Virus record (IMG/VR): IMGVR_UViG_3300032222_000314
Location: 1-23,688 of that record
Reading direction: 5' to 3' (one strand)
From: a virus
Length of the DNA: 23,688 bases
In this document: positions 1 through 4,624 of the stretch, piece by piece
Layout of the letters: the number at the start of each line of letters is the position of its first letter
Numbering within the stretch: the first letter of the stretch is position 1
Made by a program: the position numbers and the translations under genes
The notes under the pieces: model-generated
What the model was told of the DNA's origin: nothing
The model's input: only the letters and a program-made list of their open reading frames with translations
Database searches by the model: none

Positions 1-224
1 GCGGTGCTTAGGTCGCTTGCTTCGTGGATGACATAAAGGTAGTTGCCCGATACGCCAGTGAAATATCCATGGTACTCAGCAATTTGCAACAAACTCAGCA
101 TCGAATTATCAGTGCTAAAGTATCGAGTTAGTTTCCTTATTGCCTTTTTCAGTGATCTCTCTGTAGTGCTTTGTATCTTTACTGCTATTACTTCTGGTGC
201 TATTCGCGGGTCGAAACCTCTCAT
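1..224 (-). CDS. Hypothetical protein, 3' end cut by window edge
   Basis: This open frame starts at ATG 224 and runs leftward off the window with no stop, giving at least 74 residues (MRGFDPRIAPEVIAVKIQ...). A strong AGGAGG Shine-Dalgarno lies six bases before the ATG, which fixes the start. The visible part has a basic helical stretch (about residues 22-35, rich in Lys and Arg) followed by a more hydrophobic part with several Tyr. I recognise no family. It lies 24 bases downstream of the stop of the 79-residue gene and is probably the distal part of the same transcript. The plus-strand open frame over this region has no ribosome site and is a shadow. Confidence 0.6.
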   Translation of the reverse strand, partial: MRGFDPRIAPEVIAVKIQSTTERSLKKAIRKLTRYFSTDNSMLSLLQIAEYHGYFTGVSGNYLYVIHEASDLST

Positions 225-248
225 GTTTTCCTCCTCTTGCTCATTCTT

Positions 249-488
249 TCAGCTGATAGTGTCGCTTGTCAAGTATTTTATTAGCGTGTCTAAGTCCATC
301 CCGCCGGTGAGTCCCTTGCGATCAGGGTACTCAACGACGATCGCATAGCGTCCCTTGTGAGTGCTACTTGGCTGGATGTAGATATCGCGATCAGGCTTGC
401 GGTATTTGGATACCTGAGCCGTGCTGTTGATCTCCTGCCATCCGGTCTTAGATAGCGCTTCAATGAGTCTCTGGGTTAGCTTGGCCAT
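249..488 (-). CDS. Hypothetical 79-aa protein, weakly HicA-like
   Basis: A small protein (MAKLTQRLIEALSKTGWQEI...). Its ATG overlaps the TAA of the upstream HTH gene as TAATG, so it is probably translated by coupling. The N-terminal helix with a GW pair at 16-17, followed by short strands (SKYRKPDRDIYIQ and GRYAIVVEYP), loosely recalls the small alpha/beta fold of HicA-type mRNA-binding toxins. The Gly-Ser-His signature of HicA is absent and no HicB-like partner is adjacent, so a toxin role is not supported. Best treated as a hypothetical protein in an operon with the HTH protein. Confidence 0.65.
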   Translation of the reverse strand: MAKLTQRLIEALSKTGWQEINSTAQVSKYRKPDRDIYIQPSSTHKGRYAIVVEYPDRKGLTGGMDLDTLIKYLTSDTIS

Positions 489-1093
489 TAGTCCAACTTA
501 CTTGGTGGCACTTCGCCGACTGGTAGCTCAATGATCTCTTCATCGCTGATCTCATAGCCTCTAACTTCTGCTACTGCTTTGCGCATCGCATAAGTAATGC
601 TAGGCCAGAATCTTAGGGGATCCTCAGCTCGCATTTTGTAGAATGCAGACTTAGGGTAGAGCTCATCGAGATCTTCGCCGGTGGCTTGCTTGTAGAGCTC
701 AACCTGCCACTTGCGCGTGTCTCCATATGCGTCTTTCCATCCGCTGTGATCCGTAAACCATGTGTACCATTTTGTCCAAGCGTTGCGCGTGGTGATCTTC
801 GATAGCTCATCAAGGTTCTTTTTCTGCTCGAAGTCAATAGTGGTGTTGCGTAGTGGTGCAGACTTGGCATTCGGTACTCGAACATATTGATATTCGATCG
901 TGCCGTTTTCTTCAAGCCAGATATCGATGTCATCCTTGCGATACCAACTTGTGCCTCCCTGCCTAACATATGGCAGTGGGGATGTGTCTGCTCGTAAGCG
1001 CTGATTGCGTAGCTGGTTCATGGTGAAACCGGTTAGATCTGATACTTCTCTGGAGGTCAAAAGCTCTCCATAAATTGGGTCATAATGACTCAA
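488..1093 (-). CDS. HTH DNA-binding protein, excisionase/MerR-like N-terminus
   Basis: A 201-residue protein. Residues about 11-62 (LLTSREVSDLTGFTMNQLRN, then PYVRQGGTSWYRKDDIDIWL) match the winged helix-turn-helix pattern of the excisionase/AlpA/HTH_17 group: a selection helix pair, a basic turn, a Y/F-R wing and a closing D-I-x-x-W-L helix. The remaining 140 residues are charged and Trp-rich (TRNAWTKWYTWFTDHSGWK) and do not resemble a recombinase. The start is TTG at 1093, supported by AAGGAG at the right distance; the ATG codons inside are later and lack such a site. Possible roles are replication or excision accessory factor or transcription regulator. No integrase is in view, so excisionase function is not claimed. 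Confidence 0.75.
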   Translation of the reverse strand: MSHYDPIYGELLTSREVSDLTGFTMNQLRNQRLRADTSPLPYVRQGGTSWYRKDDIDIWLEENGTIEYQYVRVPNAKSAPLRNTTIDFEQKKNLDELSKITTRNAWTKWYTWFTDHSGWKDAYGDTRKWQVELYKQATGEDLDELYPKSAFYKMRAEDPLRFWPSITYAMRKAVAEVRGYEISDEEIIELPVGEVPPSKLD

Positions 1094-1108
1094 GGTGGTC
1101 TCCTTTAG

Positions 1109-1249
1109 TTAGGTCTGAGTAGAATAGCATCTGAGACGCTGATATCTACTCATCGTACTTGATTTGGTTAGTTTAGGTGTTTTGGGTCTTCTTTGTCTAA
1201 ATTTTGTCGGCGTGTCGCCCTTTATTTTCCTCAAAATAGCGTTTTTCAA
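1109..1249 (-). CDS. Putative 46-aa basic peptide (TTG start)
   Basis: Between the 1266-1319 inverted repeat and the HTH gene there is a minus-strand frame of 46 codons starting TTG at 1249 (MKNAILRKIKGDTPTKFRQR..., ending RCYSTQT). A good TTAGGAG lies five bases before the TTG, and the stop falls 15 bases before the TTG of the HTH gene, as in a compact operon. The peptide is very basic (about 14 Lys/Arg) and has no hydrophobic segment. It could be a nucleic-acid-binding peptide, or a chance frame in the leader of the HTH gene. No family is recognised. Confidence 0.35.
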   Translation of the reverse strand: MKNAILRKIKGDTPTKFRQRRPKTPKLTKSSTMSRYQRLRCYSTQT

Positions 1250-1265
1250 TTGATCTCCTAAGAAA

Positions 1266-1319
1266 GATACCTACTCACTGCTAAATAACTCAGCAGTAGG
1301 ATAGCAGTGAGTAGGTGTC
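1266..1319 (-). terminator. Long inverted repeat; candidate terminator or operator
   Basis: A perfect 15-bp inverted repeat (arms 1269-1283 and 1302-1316, ACCTACTCACTGCTA) extends to 18 pairs with one G-T, and has an 18-base loop. It lies just downstream of the four-gene chain ending at 1351, and read leftward it is followed by TCTTTCTT, a weak U-tract, so termination is plausible. The loop itself carries CAGCAGTAGG, a shortened echo of the arms, which is unusual for a plain terminator and would fit a protein site instead. The stretch between 1319 and 1351 shows nothing else. Confidence 0.5.
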
Positions 1320-1350
1320 CGTATAGGGATGCTGGTTGGATTTCCACTTT

Positions 1351-1764
1351 TTATCCGTAGACGATCTCTCCAAATAGGCCAACTTGAATAATTACATCAA
1401 GCGCTTCTTCATCGATATATCCGTAATCAAGGCCCTCGGCAAGATCCTGAGCAATGCTCCTCCGGATCGCATCGTTGACCTGTGTTGCTCCGTTTAGTAC
1501 GCGCTCGATGCCTTCGATAATCGTATTGACGCTGATCAAGTACCAAATATCATCCGCTAAGACTTCAAATTGGTACCAGTTGCGGTGTCCGGACTCATCC
1601 GGTAATCCGCGTTTTGCGTTTCTACTCGCCTCGGCCCAGTAAGCGATCGCTCCCTCATCGTGAGCGCTGTCAACAAGGCTGATCAAGCTGGATACCTTGA
1701 CTCCCTGCCTAATCTTCAGTGCCACTGTATCGGTTGGGAATAGTACTCTTTGTGCTGTTTGCAT
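1351..1764 (-). CDS. Hypothetical 137-aa protein of actinophage type
   Basis: Start chosen at ATG 1764 (MQTAQRVLFPTDTVALKIRQ...), which overlaps the TAA of the small membrane protein as TAATG and has GAGGAAAAC in front. The same GAGGAAAACTAATG join recurs at 2152. A longer reading from 1875 would run through that membrane gene in another frame and is rejected. The protein has an acidic middle (YQFEVLADDIWYLI) and ends VIIQVGLFGEIVYG, a tail I have the impression of seeing in uncharacterised actinobacteriophage proteins. No catalytic motif is visible. It is the last gene of a four-gene coupled chain. Confidence 0.75.
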   Translation of the reverse strand: MQTAQRVLFPTDTVALKIRQGVKVSSLISLVDSAHDEGAIAYWAEASRNAKRGLPDESGHRNWYQFEVLADDIWYLISVNTIIEGIERVLNGATQVNDAIRRSIAQDLAEGLDYGYIDEEALDVIIQVGLFGEIVYG

Positions 1765-1862
1765 TAGTTTTCCTCTTTCTTTAGATATGTCCAAATTACT
1801 AGGGTTGCGCATAGCGCAAGTAGTGTGAATAGTATACTCATCGCTACTGTGTAGAAGATCAT
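1764..1862 (-). CDS. 33-aa single-helix membrane peptide
   Basis: A 33-codon frame (MIFYTVAMSILFTLLALCAT, then LVIWTYLKKEEN) fits exactly between its neighbours. Its ATG at 1862 overlaps the TAA of the upstream gene, and its TAA overlaps the ATG of the next gene, both as TAATG. Residues about 2-26 form one strongly hydrophobic helix, followed by Lys-Lys and an acidic end, so a short N-out/C-in membrane peptide is expected. The last codons (GAG GAA AAC) also form the ribosome site of the following gene, as happens at 2152. The function is unknown; small phage membrane peptides of this kind can be superinfection or host-takeover factors, but nothing here shows that. Confidence 0.7.
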   Translation of the reverse strand: MIFYTVAMSILFTLLALCATLVIWTYLKKEEN

Positions 1863-2152
1863 TAGCATTCCTCATCTTCGTACTCGGTGATCCATGCCTC
1901 TAGGTGGTGTGCATCGATCAAGTTGCTAGCTGGTGCAGTACTCTCGCCTCTCCAAGTGATCCCCTCGGGTAGATCGATCTCACGTGCAAGATCGTCATCC
2001 CAATAGGCATCAATGGCTTCAATGCAAGGCCGGACCATGCTCAGTGGTACTGGTGGATAGTGGTTGCTTCTCAGGTGGATCGCTAGTTGATCTTCTAGGG
2101 TAATTGTGCCTAGTGTGCCATCAGCTAGTTCGTGCGCGAAATTGCTTCCCAT
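1862..2152 (-). CDS. Hypothetical 96-aa acidic protein, actinophage type
   Basis: The protein starts MGSNFAHELADGTLG and has a central block LRSNHYPPVPLSMVRPCIEA followed by EIDLPEGITWRGESTAPASN and a helical acidic end. The SNHYPPVP...EIDLPEGITWRG...TAPAS arrangement is, from memory, a recurring hypothetical family in actinobacteriophages with no assigned function. It is acidic (many Asp/Glu), soluble, and has no metal or nucleotide motif that I can see. The ATG overlaps the preceding TAA (TAATG), so translation is coupled to the 95-aa gene. Confidence 0.8.
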   Translation of the reverse strand: MGSNFAHELADGTLGTITLEDQLAIHLRSNHYPPVPLSMVRPCIEAIDAYWDDDLAREIDLPEGITWRGESTAPASNLIDAHHLEAWITEYEDEEC

Positions 2153-2439
2153 TAGTTTTCCTCGTTTCCGTAGAGCTCGAAGTGAGCGCGCTCTGTTAGA
2201 GCTAAGTAGTAATTGAATAGATCAATGCTCATCAGAGAATAGATCGTTGAGTCGGGTGCCACTCCGTACTCCTGCCAAGTATCTTTATACTCAGCATCAA
2301 GATCGGTCCATTCCTGAATGATCTCACTGTAATAGATAGGCAACAGGCTATCCGCATATTCGTGCAGTCCGTCCTCGGGGTAATCGTTGCCTTGAAAGGG
2401 CGCTAGTCCCTCTTTGATATCTTCGTAGCTAGTTAGCAT
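2152..2439 (-). CDS. Hypothetical 95-aa acidic protein, first gene of coupled chain
   Basis: A 95-residue acidic protein (MLTSYEDIKEGLAPFQGNDY...) rich in Tyr, Asp and Glu. A GAGAGGATAAAGA leader gives a clear ribosome site. It opens a four-gene chain (2439, 2152, 1862, 1764) in which every junction is a TAATG overlap. The likely promoter is at 2488-2517, with a leader hairpin at 2458-2480. The family is not recognised. Its acidity suggests a DNA-mimic or protein-binding role at most, which is speculation. Confidence 0.75.
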   Translation of the reverse strand: MLTSYEDIKEGLAPFQGNDYPEDGLHEYADSLLPIYYSEIIQEWTDLDAEYKDTWQEYGVAPDSTIYSLMSIDLFNYYLALTERAHFELYGNEEN

Positions 2440-2457
2440 TCTTTATCCTCTCTTTGG

Positions 2458-2480
2458 TTAGCCGGCGGGTTGCTAGCTAA
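2458..2480 (-). promoter_or_regulatory. Leader hairpin of the 2439 operon
   Basis: TTAGC/GCTAA arms (2458-2462 and 2476-2480) form a five-pair stem with a 13-base loop, just ahead of the ribosome site of the 95-aa gene. It is the fifth, least regular member of the leader-hairpin set described at 3170, 3620, 4179 and 4917. Confidence 0.4.
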
Positions 2481-2487
2481 TAAGTTC

Positions 2488-2517
2488 ACTCTAATAGTCG
2501 GTTAGTCGATAAGTCAA
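2488..2517 (-). promoter_or_regulatory. Sigma70-like promoter for the four-gene chain
   Basis: Read leftward, TTGACT (2512-2517), an 18-base spacer and TAGAGT (2488-2493) form a plausible -35/-10 pair. The TAGAGTGAA start matches the TAGAGTGAA of the repeat promoter at 3196, but the upstream GAATGA block is missing here, so this unit seems to use a different promoter type. Confidence 0.5.
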
Positions 2518-2652
2518 GCATATTTTTATAACGGTTTGATAACGGTATTTATCGCTAGCCGATCCCTGCTTCACGTACTCAAAATTTCAATATCGGCAGT
2601 GTTGGCAGTGTCTATTGAATTGCTACGTATTACCGCGAGCGCTTTTGGCACT

Positions 2653-2697
2653 TCCTATACCACAATTTGGCAACATCGCATCACATTCCACTCATTC
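2653..2697 (-). promoter_or_regulatory. Repeat promoter element, copy 1 (orphan)
   Basis: This copy reads GAATGAGTGGAATGTGATG, 19 bases, then TATAGGA. The TAG lies 40 bases after the first G, the same as in the other four copies. Unlike them, no gene with a clear ribosome site follows: the next 130 bases hold only a 26-codon GTG frame (2571-2651) without a good Shine-Dalgarno. The rest of the 2518-2792 gap shows nothing convincing. It may drive a short RNA or read into the 2439 chain. Confidence 0.55.
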
Positions 2698-2792
2698 CCT
2701 TGGTTTGTTTTACGATTTTTGCCATCTCAATGAGATTTATTAGGCCCTGTGCGCCTCGTACGCGCCATAGCGATGCTCAGGGTATGAGATAA

Positions 2793-2823
2793 CCCCGCTA
2801 GCATCTCAATGGCGCTAGCGGGG
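2793..2823 (-). terminator. Hairpin terminator after the 102-aa gene
   Basis: A perfect 10-bp GC-rich stem, CCCCGCTAGC (2793-2802) with GCTAGCGGGG (2814-2823), and an 11-base loop. It starts 14 bases after the stop of the 102-aa gene. Read leftward the stem is followed by TTATCTCAT, a modest U-tract; on the plus strand no T run follows, so leftward termination is favoured. Confidence 0.6.
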
Positions 2824-2836
2824 CTCTCAGGGCTTG

Positions 2837-3145
2837 CTAGGCTACTGGTATCTCAGTGCCTGCTTCAATATCCCATATTGCTATCTGGTTCCAGCGCCTG
2901 CCATAGTCTAAGGCCCTGTCTCGATCGGTGAAGTGGTGCGTGCGATCGATCCACCGTTTACCCGTGGCAGTGTCTAGCCATATGCCTAGATAGCCATCAG
3001 TGTTATTTGCTAGGTTCACAAGCTCATAGACACTCAATGGCTCTTGCGCAACCCAATAACCAACCTCTTGGCCAGCTGGCTTTATAGTCTGATTGCTCAG
3101 GTCATAAGTACCGTCTGGCAGGTTCAGTACGTCTTGAATTAGCAT
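2837..3145 (-). CDS. Hypothetical 102-aa protein, actinophage type
   Basis: Start chosen at ATG 3145 (MLIQDVLNLPDGTYDLSNQT...) because AGAGAGGGTAATAAC precedes it and the repeat promoter and leader hairpin lie between it and the earlier candidate start at 3217. The C-terminal part has a TGKRWIDRTHHF segment, a DRDRALDYGRRWNQ helix and ends IAIWDIEAGTEIPVA. To my recollection a TGK-x-(I/V)D ... DR-x-x-A ... NQ-x-A-I-W-D-I order recurs in uncharacterised actinophage proteins. No enzymatic residues stand out. It has its own promoter (3196-3240) and terminator (2793-2823), so it is a one-gene unit. Confidence 0.75.
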   Translation of the reverse strand: MLIQDVLNLPDGTYDLSNQTIKPAGQEVGYWVAQEPLSVYELVNLANNTDGYLGIWLDTATGKRWIDRTHHFTDRDRALDYGRRWNQIAIWDIEAGTEIPVA

Positions 3146-3169
3146 GTTATTACCCTCTCTAGTAATTGC

Positions 3170-3185
3170 TAGCCGGTATTGGCTA
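3170..3185 (-). promoter_or_regulatory. Leader hairpin of the 102-aa gene
   Basis: TAGCC/GGCTA arms (3170-3174 and 3181-3185) with a six-base loop, about ten bases after the TAG box of the repeat promoter and ahead of ACTAGAGAGGG. The leader (GTTAGCC-AATACC-GGCTAGCAA) is near-identical to the leader at 4179-4194. Confidence 0.5.
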
Positions 3186-3195
3186 ACAAAATTCA

Positions 3196-3240
3196 CTCTA
3201 CACCATGCCAGCGACACAGCGCATCACATTCCATTCATTC
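3196..3240 (-). promoter_or_regulatory. Repeat promoter element, copy 2
   Basis: This copy reads GAATGAATGGAATGTGATG, 19 bases, then TGTAGAG, with TAG at 3198-3200. It shares GAATGANTGGAA and the exact 40-base distance to TAG with copies at 2653, 3645, 4203 and 4942. It lies 51 bases upstream of the 102-aa gene start. Confidence 0.6.
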
Positions 3241-3267
3241 CCTTGGTTTGAAAAACGCATTTTTGTA

Positions 3268-3309
3268 GAGCCTTTTTTCGTCATGCTCAGGACGCTAGGG
3301 GATAGCTTA
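3268..3309 (-). repeat. 3'-end repeat copy A, possible terminator
   Basis: A 42-base segment beginning at the stop codon of the 52-aa gene (TTA 3307-3309) is almost identical to 4289-4331 (two substitutions and one inserted G). Read leftward it contains CGTC-CTGAGCAT-GACG followed by AAAAAAGG, and also GAGC/GCTC arms. No long T run follows, so it may be an RNA-processing or stability element rather than a classical terminator. Confidence 0.55.
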
Positions 3310-3465
3310 TTCGGCGGGTGGCCACTGTTCTAATTCGGCCTCCCAGTCCCCGTCAGGGAACTCACCGTGTTGCTCAATGGCAATGGCAATGGCATGATTT
3401 TCGTCAAGTGCCTTGACCCAATACGTGGCAGAATACTCAACCTGCCAGCTTTTTAGCTCAGTCAT
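3307..3465 (-). CDS. Hypothetical 52-aa acidic protein
   Basis: A small frame, ATG 3465 to TAA 3307: MTELKSWQVEYSATYWVKAL, then DENHAIAIAIEQHGEFPDGD and an acidic Trp-containing end (WEAELEQWPPAE). An AAGGCAGGA lies about eight bases before the ATG, which comes one base after the TGA of the preceding 41-aa gene. The pattern of an N-terminal beta strand, a D-E-N-x-A helix and an E-x-P-D-G-D-W turn looks like a genuine small alpha/beta fold. No function can be assigned. Confidence 0.7.
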   Translation of the reverse strand: MTELKSWQVEYSATYWVKALDENHAIAIAIEQHGEFPDGDWEAELEQWPPAE

Positions 3466-3466
3466 C

Positions 3467-3592
3467 TCAGTATCCTGCCTTGGTTAGAATTGCCAGCACA
3501 GTGTCTAGCTCTTCATCTGTCAATGCCTTTATGGCATCAGTGTTGATTACAGCGGGCCCAAATAGCTCGCTTGCGTTTTGTTCTTCATTCAT
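3467..3592 (-). CDS. Hypothetical 41-aa acidic protein
   Basis: A short frame (MNEEQNASELFGPAVINTDA, then IKALTDEELDTVLAILTKAG and Y). It starts at ATG 3592 behind a strong AGAAGAGGATAAAAGA leader and ends TGA at 3467. It sits directly after the copy 3 promoter and its leader hairpin, and it is followed one base later by the 52-aa gene, forming a two-gene unit. The second half is a clear amphipathic helix (LTDEELDTVLAILTK). Small acidic helical proteins in phages often bind host proteins; here that is only a guess. Confidence 0.7.
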   Translation of the reverse strand: MNEEQNASELFGPAVINTDAIKALTDEELDTVLAILTKAGY

Positions 3593-3619
3593 TCTTTTAT
3601 CCTCTTCTAGTTATGAACA

Positions 3620-3637
3620 TCAGCCCTGTTGAGCTGA
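3620..3637 (-). promoter_or_regulatory. Leader hairpin of the 41-aa gene
   Basis: TCAGC/GCTGA arms (3620-3624 and 3633-3637) with an eight-base loop. Relative to the TAGCC/GGCTA leaders it changes a U-A pair to C-G on both sides, which keeps the stem, so the pairing rather than the sequence seems conserved. Confidence 0.5.
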
Positions 3638-3644
3638 CAAATAC

Positions 3645-3689
3645 ATCTAAACACATCAAGCAACACATCACATCACATTCCACTCATTC
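3645..3689 (-). promoter_or_regulatory. Repeat promoter element, copy 3
   Basis: This copy reads GAATGAGTGGAATGTGATG, 19 bases, then TTTAGAT (TAG at 3647-3649). It starts about 18 bases past the U-tract of the 3715-3750 terminator, so the upstream unit is closed before this one opens. It serves the 41-aa/52-aa pair. Confidence 0.65.
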
Positions 3690-3714
3690 CCTGGTTTAGA
3701 AAATCGTAAAAAAA

Positions 3715-3750
3715 ACCCTGCCAGCGAGTGGGGGGACTCGCTGGCAGGGT
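3715..3750 (-). terminator. Strong rho-independent terminator after the 132-aa gene
   Basis: A perfect 15-bp stem (3715-3729 with 3736-3750, ACCCTGCCAGCGAGT) with a six-G loop on the plus strand. Read leftward it is followed by a run of eight T (A run at 3708-3715). It begins seven bases after the stop of the 132-aa gene. On the plus strand a CTTTTTAT also follows, so it could work both ways. Confidence 0.9.
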
Positions 3751-3756
3751 GGCTTT

Positions 3757-4155
3757 TTATGCTAGATACTGAGCTAGGTTCTTGAGCAAGGACTGGCTAA
3801 CAGTCTGCTCTTCAGATAGCTTCAGGATTGCTAGTGCTTCAGATAGGTTCTTTATGTCCGTCTTGAGGCTCCAAGTAACCTGAACTTCGTTAGGCTTCTT
3901 TGGGTCAAACGGCTTCTCTTGAGGCTTCTTAGCTAGATAGGCTTGGCTAATCTCAAACTCGCCCGTTGAGCCGTATCTAATGCTTAGAACCTTGACAATG
4001 TGTTTGCTTGCTCCTTGTAGCCAAGTATCAAACTCCTTGTCATAACCTGCCTTGTGCTTCTCTAGCTTGGCTAGTGTCGTTTCTAGGTTGCCCTTGACTG
4101 ACTCTAGCTTGCTGATTAGTGCTACTCGGTTTACTTTTACTGCTCCTGTTGCCAT
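3757..4155 (-). CDS. Hypothetical 132-aa helical protein
   Basis: The protein starts MATGAVKVNRVALISKLESV and shows an N-terminal coiled-coil-like region to about residue 45 (KLESVKGNLETTLAKLEKHK), a middle with strands, a Pro/Lys-rich linker (KKPQEKPFDPKKPNE) and a C-terminal helical segment (LSEALAILKLSEEQ...). An AGAGGAGATAAAAA leader fixes the start. It is a single-gene unit between the copy 4 promoter and the strong 3715-3750 terminator, so it is probably well expressed. The family is not recognised; it may be a structural or nucleoprotein-type factor. Confidence 0.8.
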   Translation of the reverse strand: MATGAVKVNRVALISKLESVKGNLETTLAKLEKHKAGYDKEFDTWLQGASKHIVKVLSIRYGSTGEFEISQAYLAKKPQEKPFDPKKPNEVQVTWSLKTDIKNLSEALAILKLSEEQTVSQSLLKNLAQYLA

Positions 4156-4178
4156 TTTTTATCTCCTCTAGTTATTGC

Positions 4179-4194
4179 TAGCCCTGATTGGCTA
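4179..4194 (-). promoter_or_regulatory. Leader hairpin of the 132-aa gene
   Basis: TAGCC/GGCTA arms (4179-4183 and 4190-4194) with loop of six. Leader and ribosome site (GGCTAGCAATAACTAGAGGA) closely match those of the 102-aa gene. Confidence 0.5.
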
Positions 4195-4202
4195 ACACGT
4201 CT

Positions 4203-4247
4203 ATCTAAACACGCCACTAGGCACAACACATAGCATTCCACTCATTC
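4203..4247 (-). promoter_or_regulatory. Repeat promoter element, copy 4
   Basis: This copy reads GAATGAGTGGAATGCTATG, 19 bases, then TTTAGAT (TAG at 4205-4207). It drives the 132-aa gene. Just upstream (4260-4274) is a six-pair palindrome, GATCTT-TAT-AAGATC, which separates it from the 3'-end repeat copy B. Confidence 0.65.
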
Positions 4248-4288
4248 TCTAGGGATGTAGATCTTTATAAGATCCGGGTATGTTTAAT

Positions 4289-4331
4289 GAGCCTTTTAAC
4301 GTCATGCTCAGGACGCTAGGGGGATAGCTTA
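4289..4331 (-). repeat. 3'-end repeat copy B, possible terminator
   Basis: A 43-base segment at the stop codon of the 69-aa gene, almost identical to 3268-3309. It carries CGTC-CTGAGCAT-GACG and GAGC/GCTC arms, with TTAAAA in place of AAAAAA. Both copies sit at the 3' end of a two-gene unit and are followed by a repeat promoter element, so they form a conserved unit-to-unit boundary. Confidence 0.55.
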
Positions 4332-4538
4332 GGCGGTTACTTTTGCATCCATGGATCGAAGTACGTTACCCTCGGAATCGCGAAGGGTTATTGATCCTTT
4401 GGCCCAAACATCGCTCCATGTCGCGTGATCCATAATGATATCGATCGCTTGAATCGTTGCGCTGGTGTCATCGAAGGCGTTGAATATAACTCCGCCGGTC
4501 CTGATACCAAGCTGGGCTTGCACTATATACTTGTTCAT
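4329..4538 (-). CDS. Hypothetical 69-aa protein
   Basis: A small protein (MNKYIVQAQLGIRTGGVIFN...) with alternating strands and one helix (TSATIQAIDIIMDHATW), ending in a strand-turn-strand (KGSITLRDSEGNVLRSMDAK). An AGAGGGAGATAAAAA leader precedes the ATG and matches the leader style of the other small genes here. It follows the 88-aa gene after an 86-base spacer that contains the tRNA-like element at 4577-4616, and no repeat promoter is present in that spacer, so it is probably co-transcribed from 4942. The family is not recognised. Confidence 0.75.
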   Translation of the reverse strand: MNKYIVQAQLGIRTGGVIFNAFDDTSATIQAIDIIMDHATWSDVWAKGSITLRDSEGNVLRSMDAKVTA

Positions 4539-4576
4539 TTTTTATCTCCCTCTGAATAGCCTATTTGGCCATTCGT

Positions 4577-4616
4577 GCCTGCCCGGGACTTGCACCCGGG
4601 TGTCTGCTGGTCAGGC
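4577..4616 (-). other. tRNA-like acceptor/T-arm element
   Basis: Read leftward, the segment has outer arms GCCTG (4612-4616) and CAGGC (4577-4581) around an inner hairpin, CCCGGG-TGCAAGT-CCCGGG (4582-4600). The 3' arms are contiguous, so 5 and 6 pairs could stack as 11 pairs with a seven-base loop, similar to the acceptor plus T-arm half of a tRNA. The loop resembles a T-loop except for G at position 55. No D-arm or anticodon arm can be folded, so it is not a working tRNA gene. It may be a decayed tRNA, an attachment-site remnant, or just a processing hairpin. Confidence 0.35.
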
Positions 4617-4624
4617 TACCGTGC

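Noticed and set aside
249-488. HicA toxin
   Set aside because: The Gly-Ser-His motif and an adjacent HicB-like antitoxin are missing.
1764-1875. Longer start for the 137-aa gene at 1875 (174 aa)
   Set aside because: It runs through the 33-codon membrane frame in another phase and lacks a ribosome site; ATG 1764 has GAGGAAAAC and a TAATG junction like its neighbours.
2536-2733. Plus-strand 65-aa frame
   Set aside because: No ribosome site, and it covers the leftward repeat promoter; it is a chance frame in non-coding DNA.
3146-3217. Longer start for the 102-aa gene at 3217
   Set aside because: It would put the repeat promoter and leader hairpin inside the coding region, and a strong ribosome site precedes ATG 3145.
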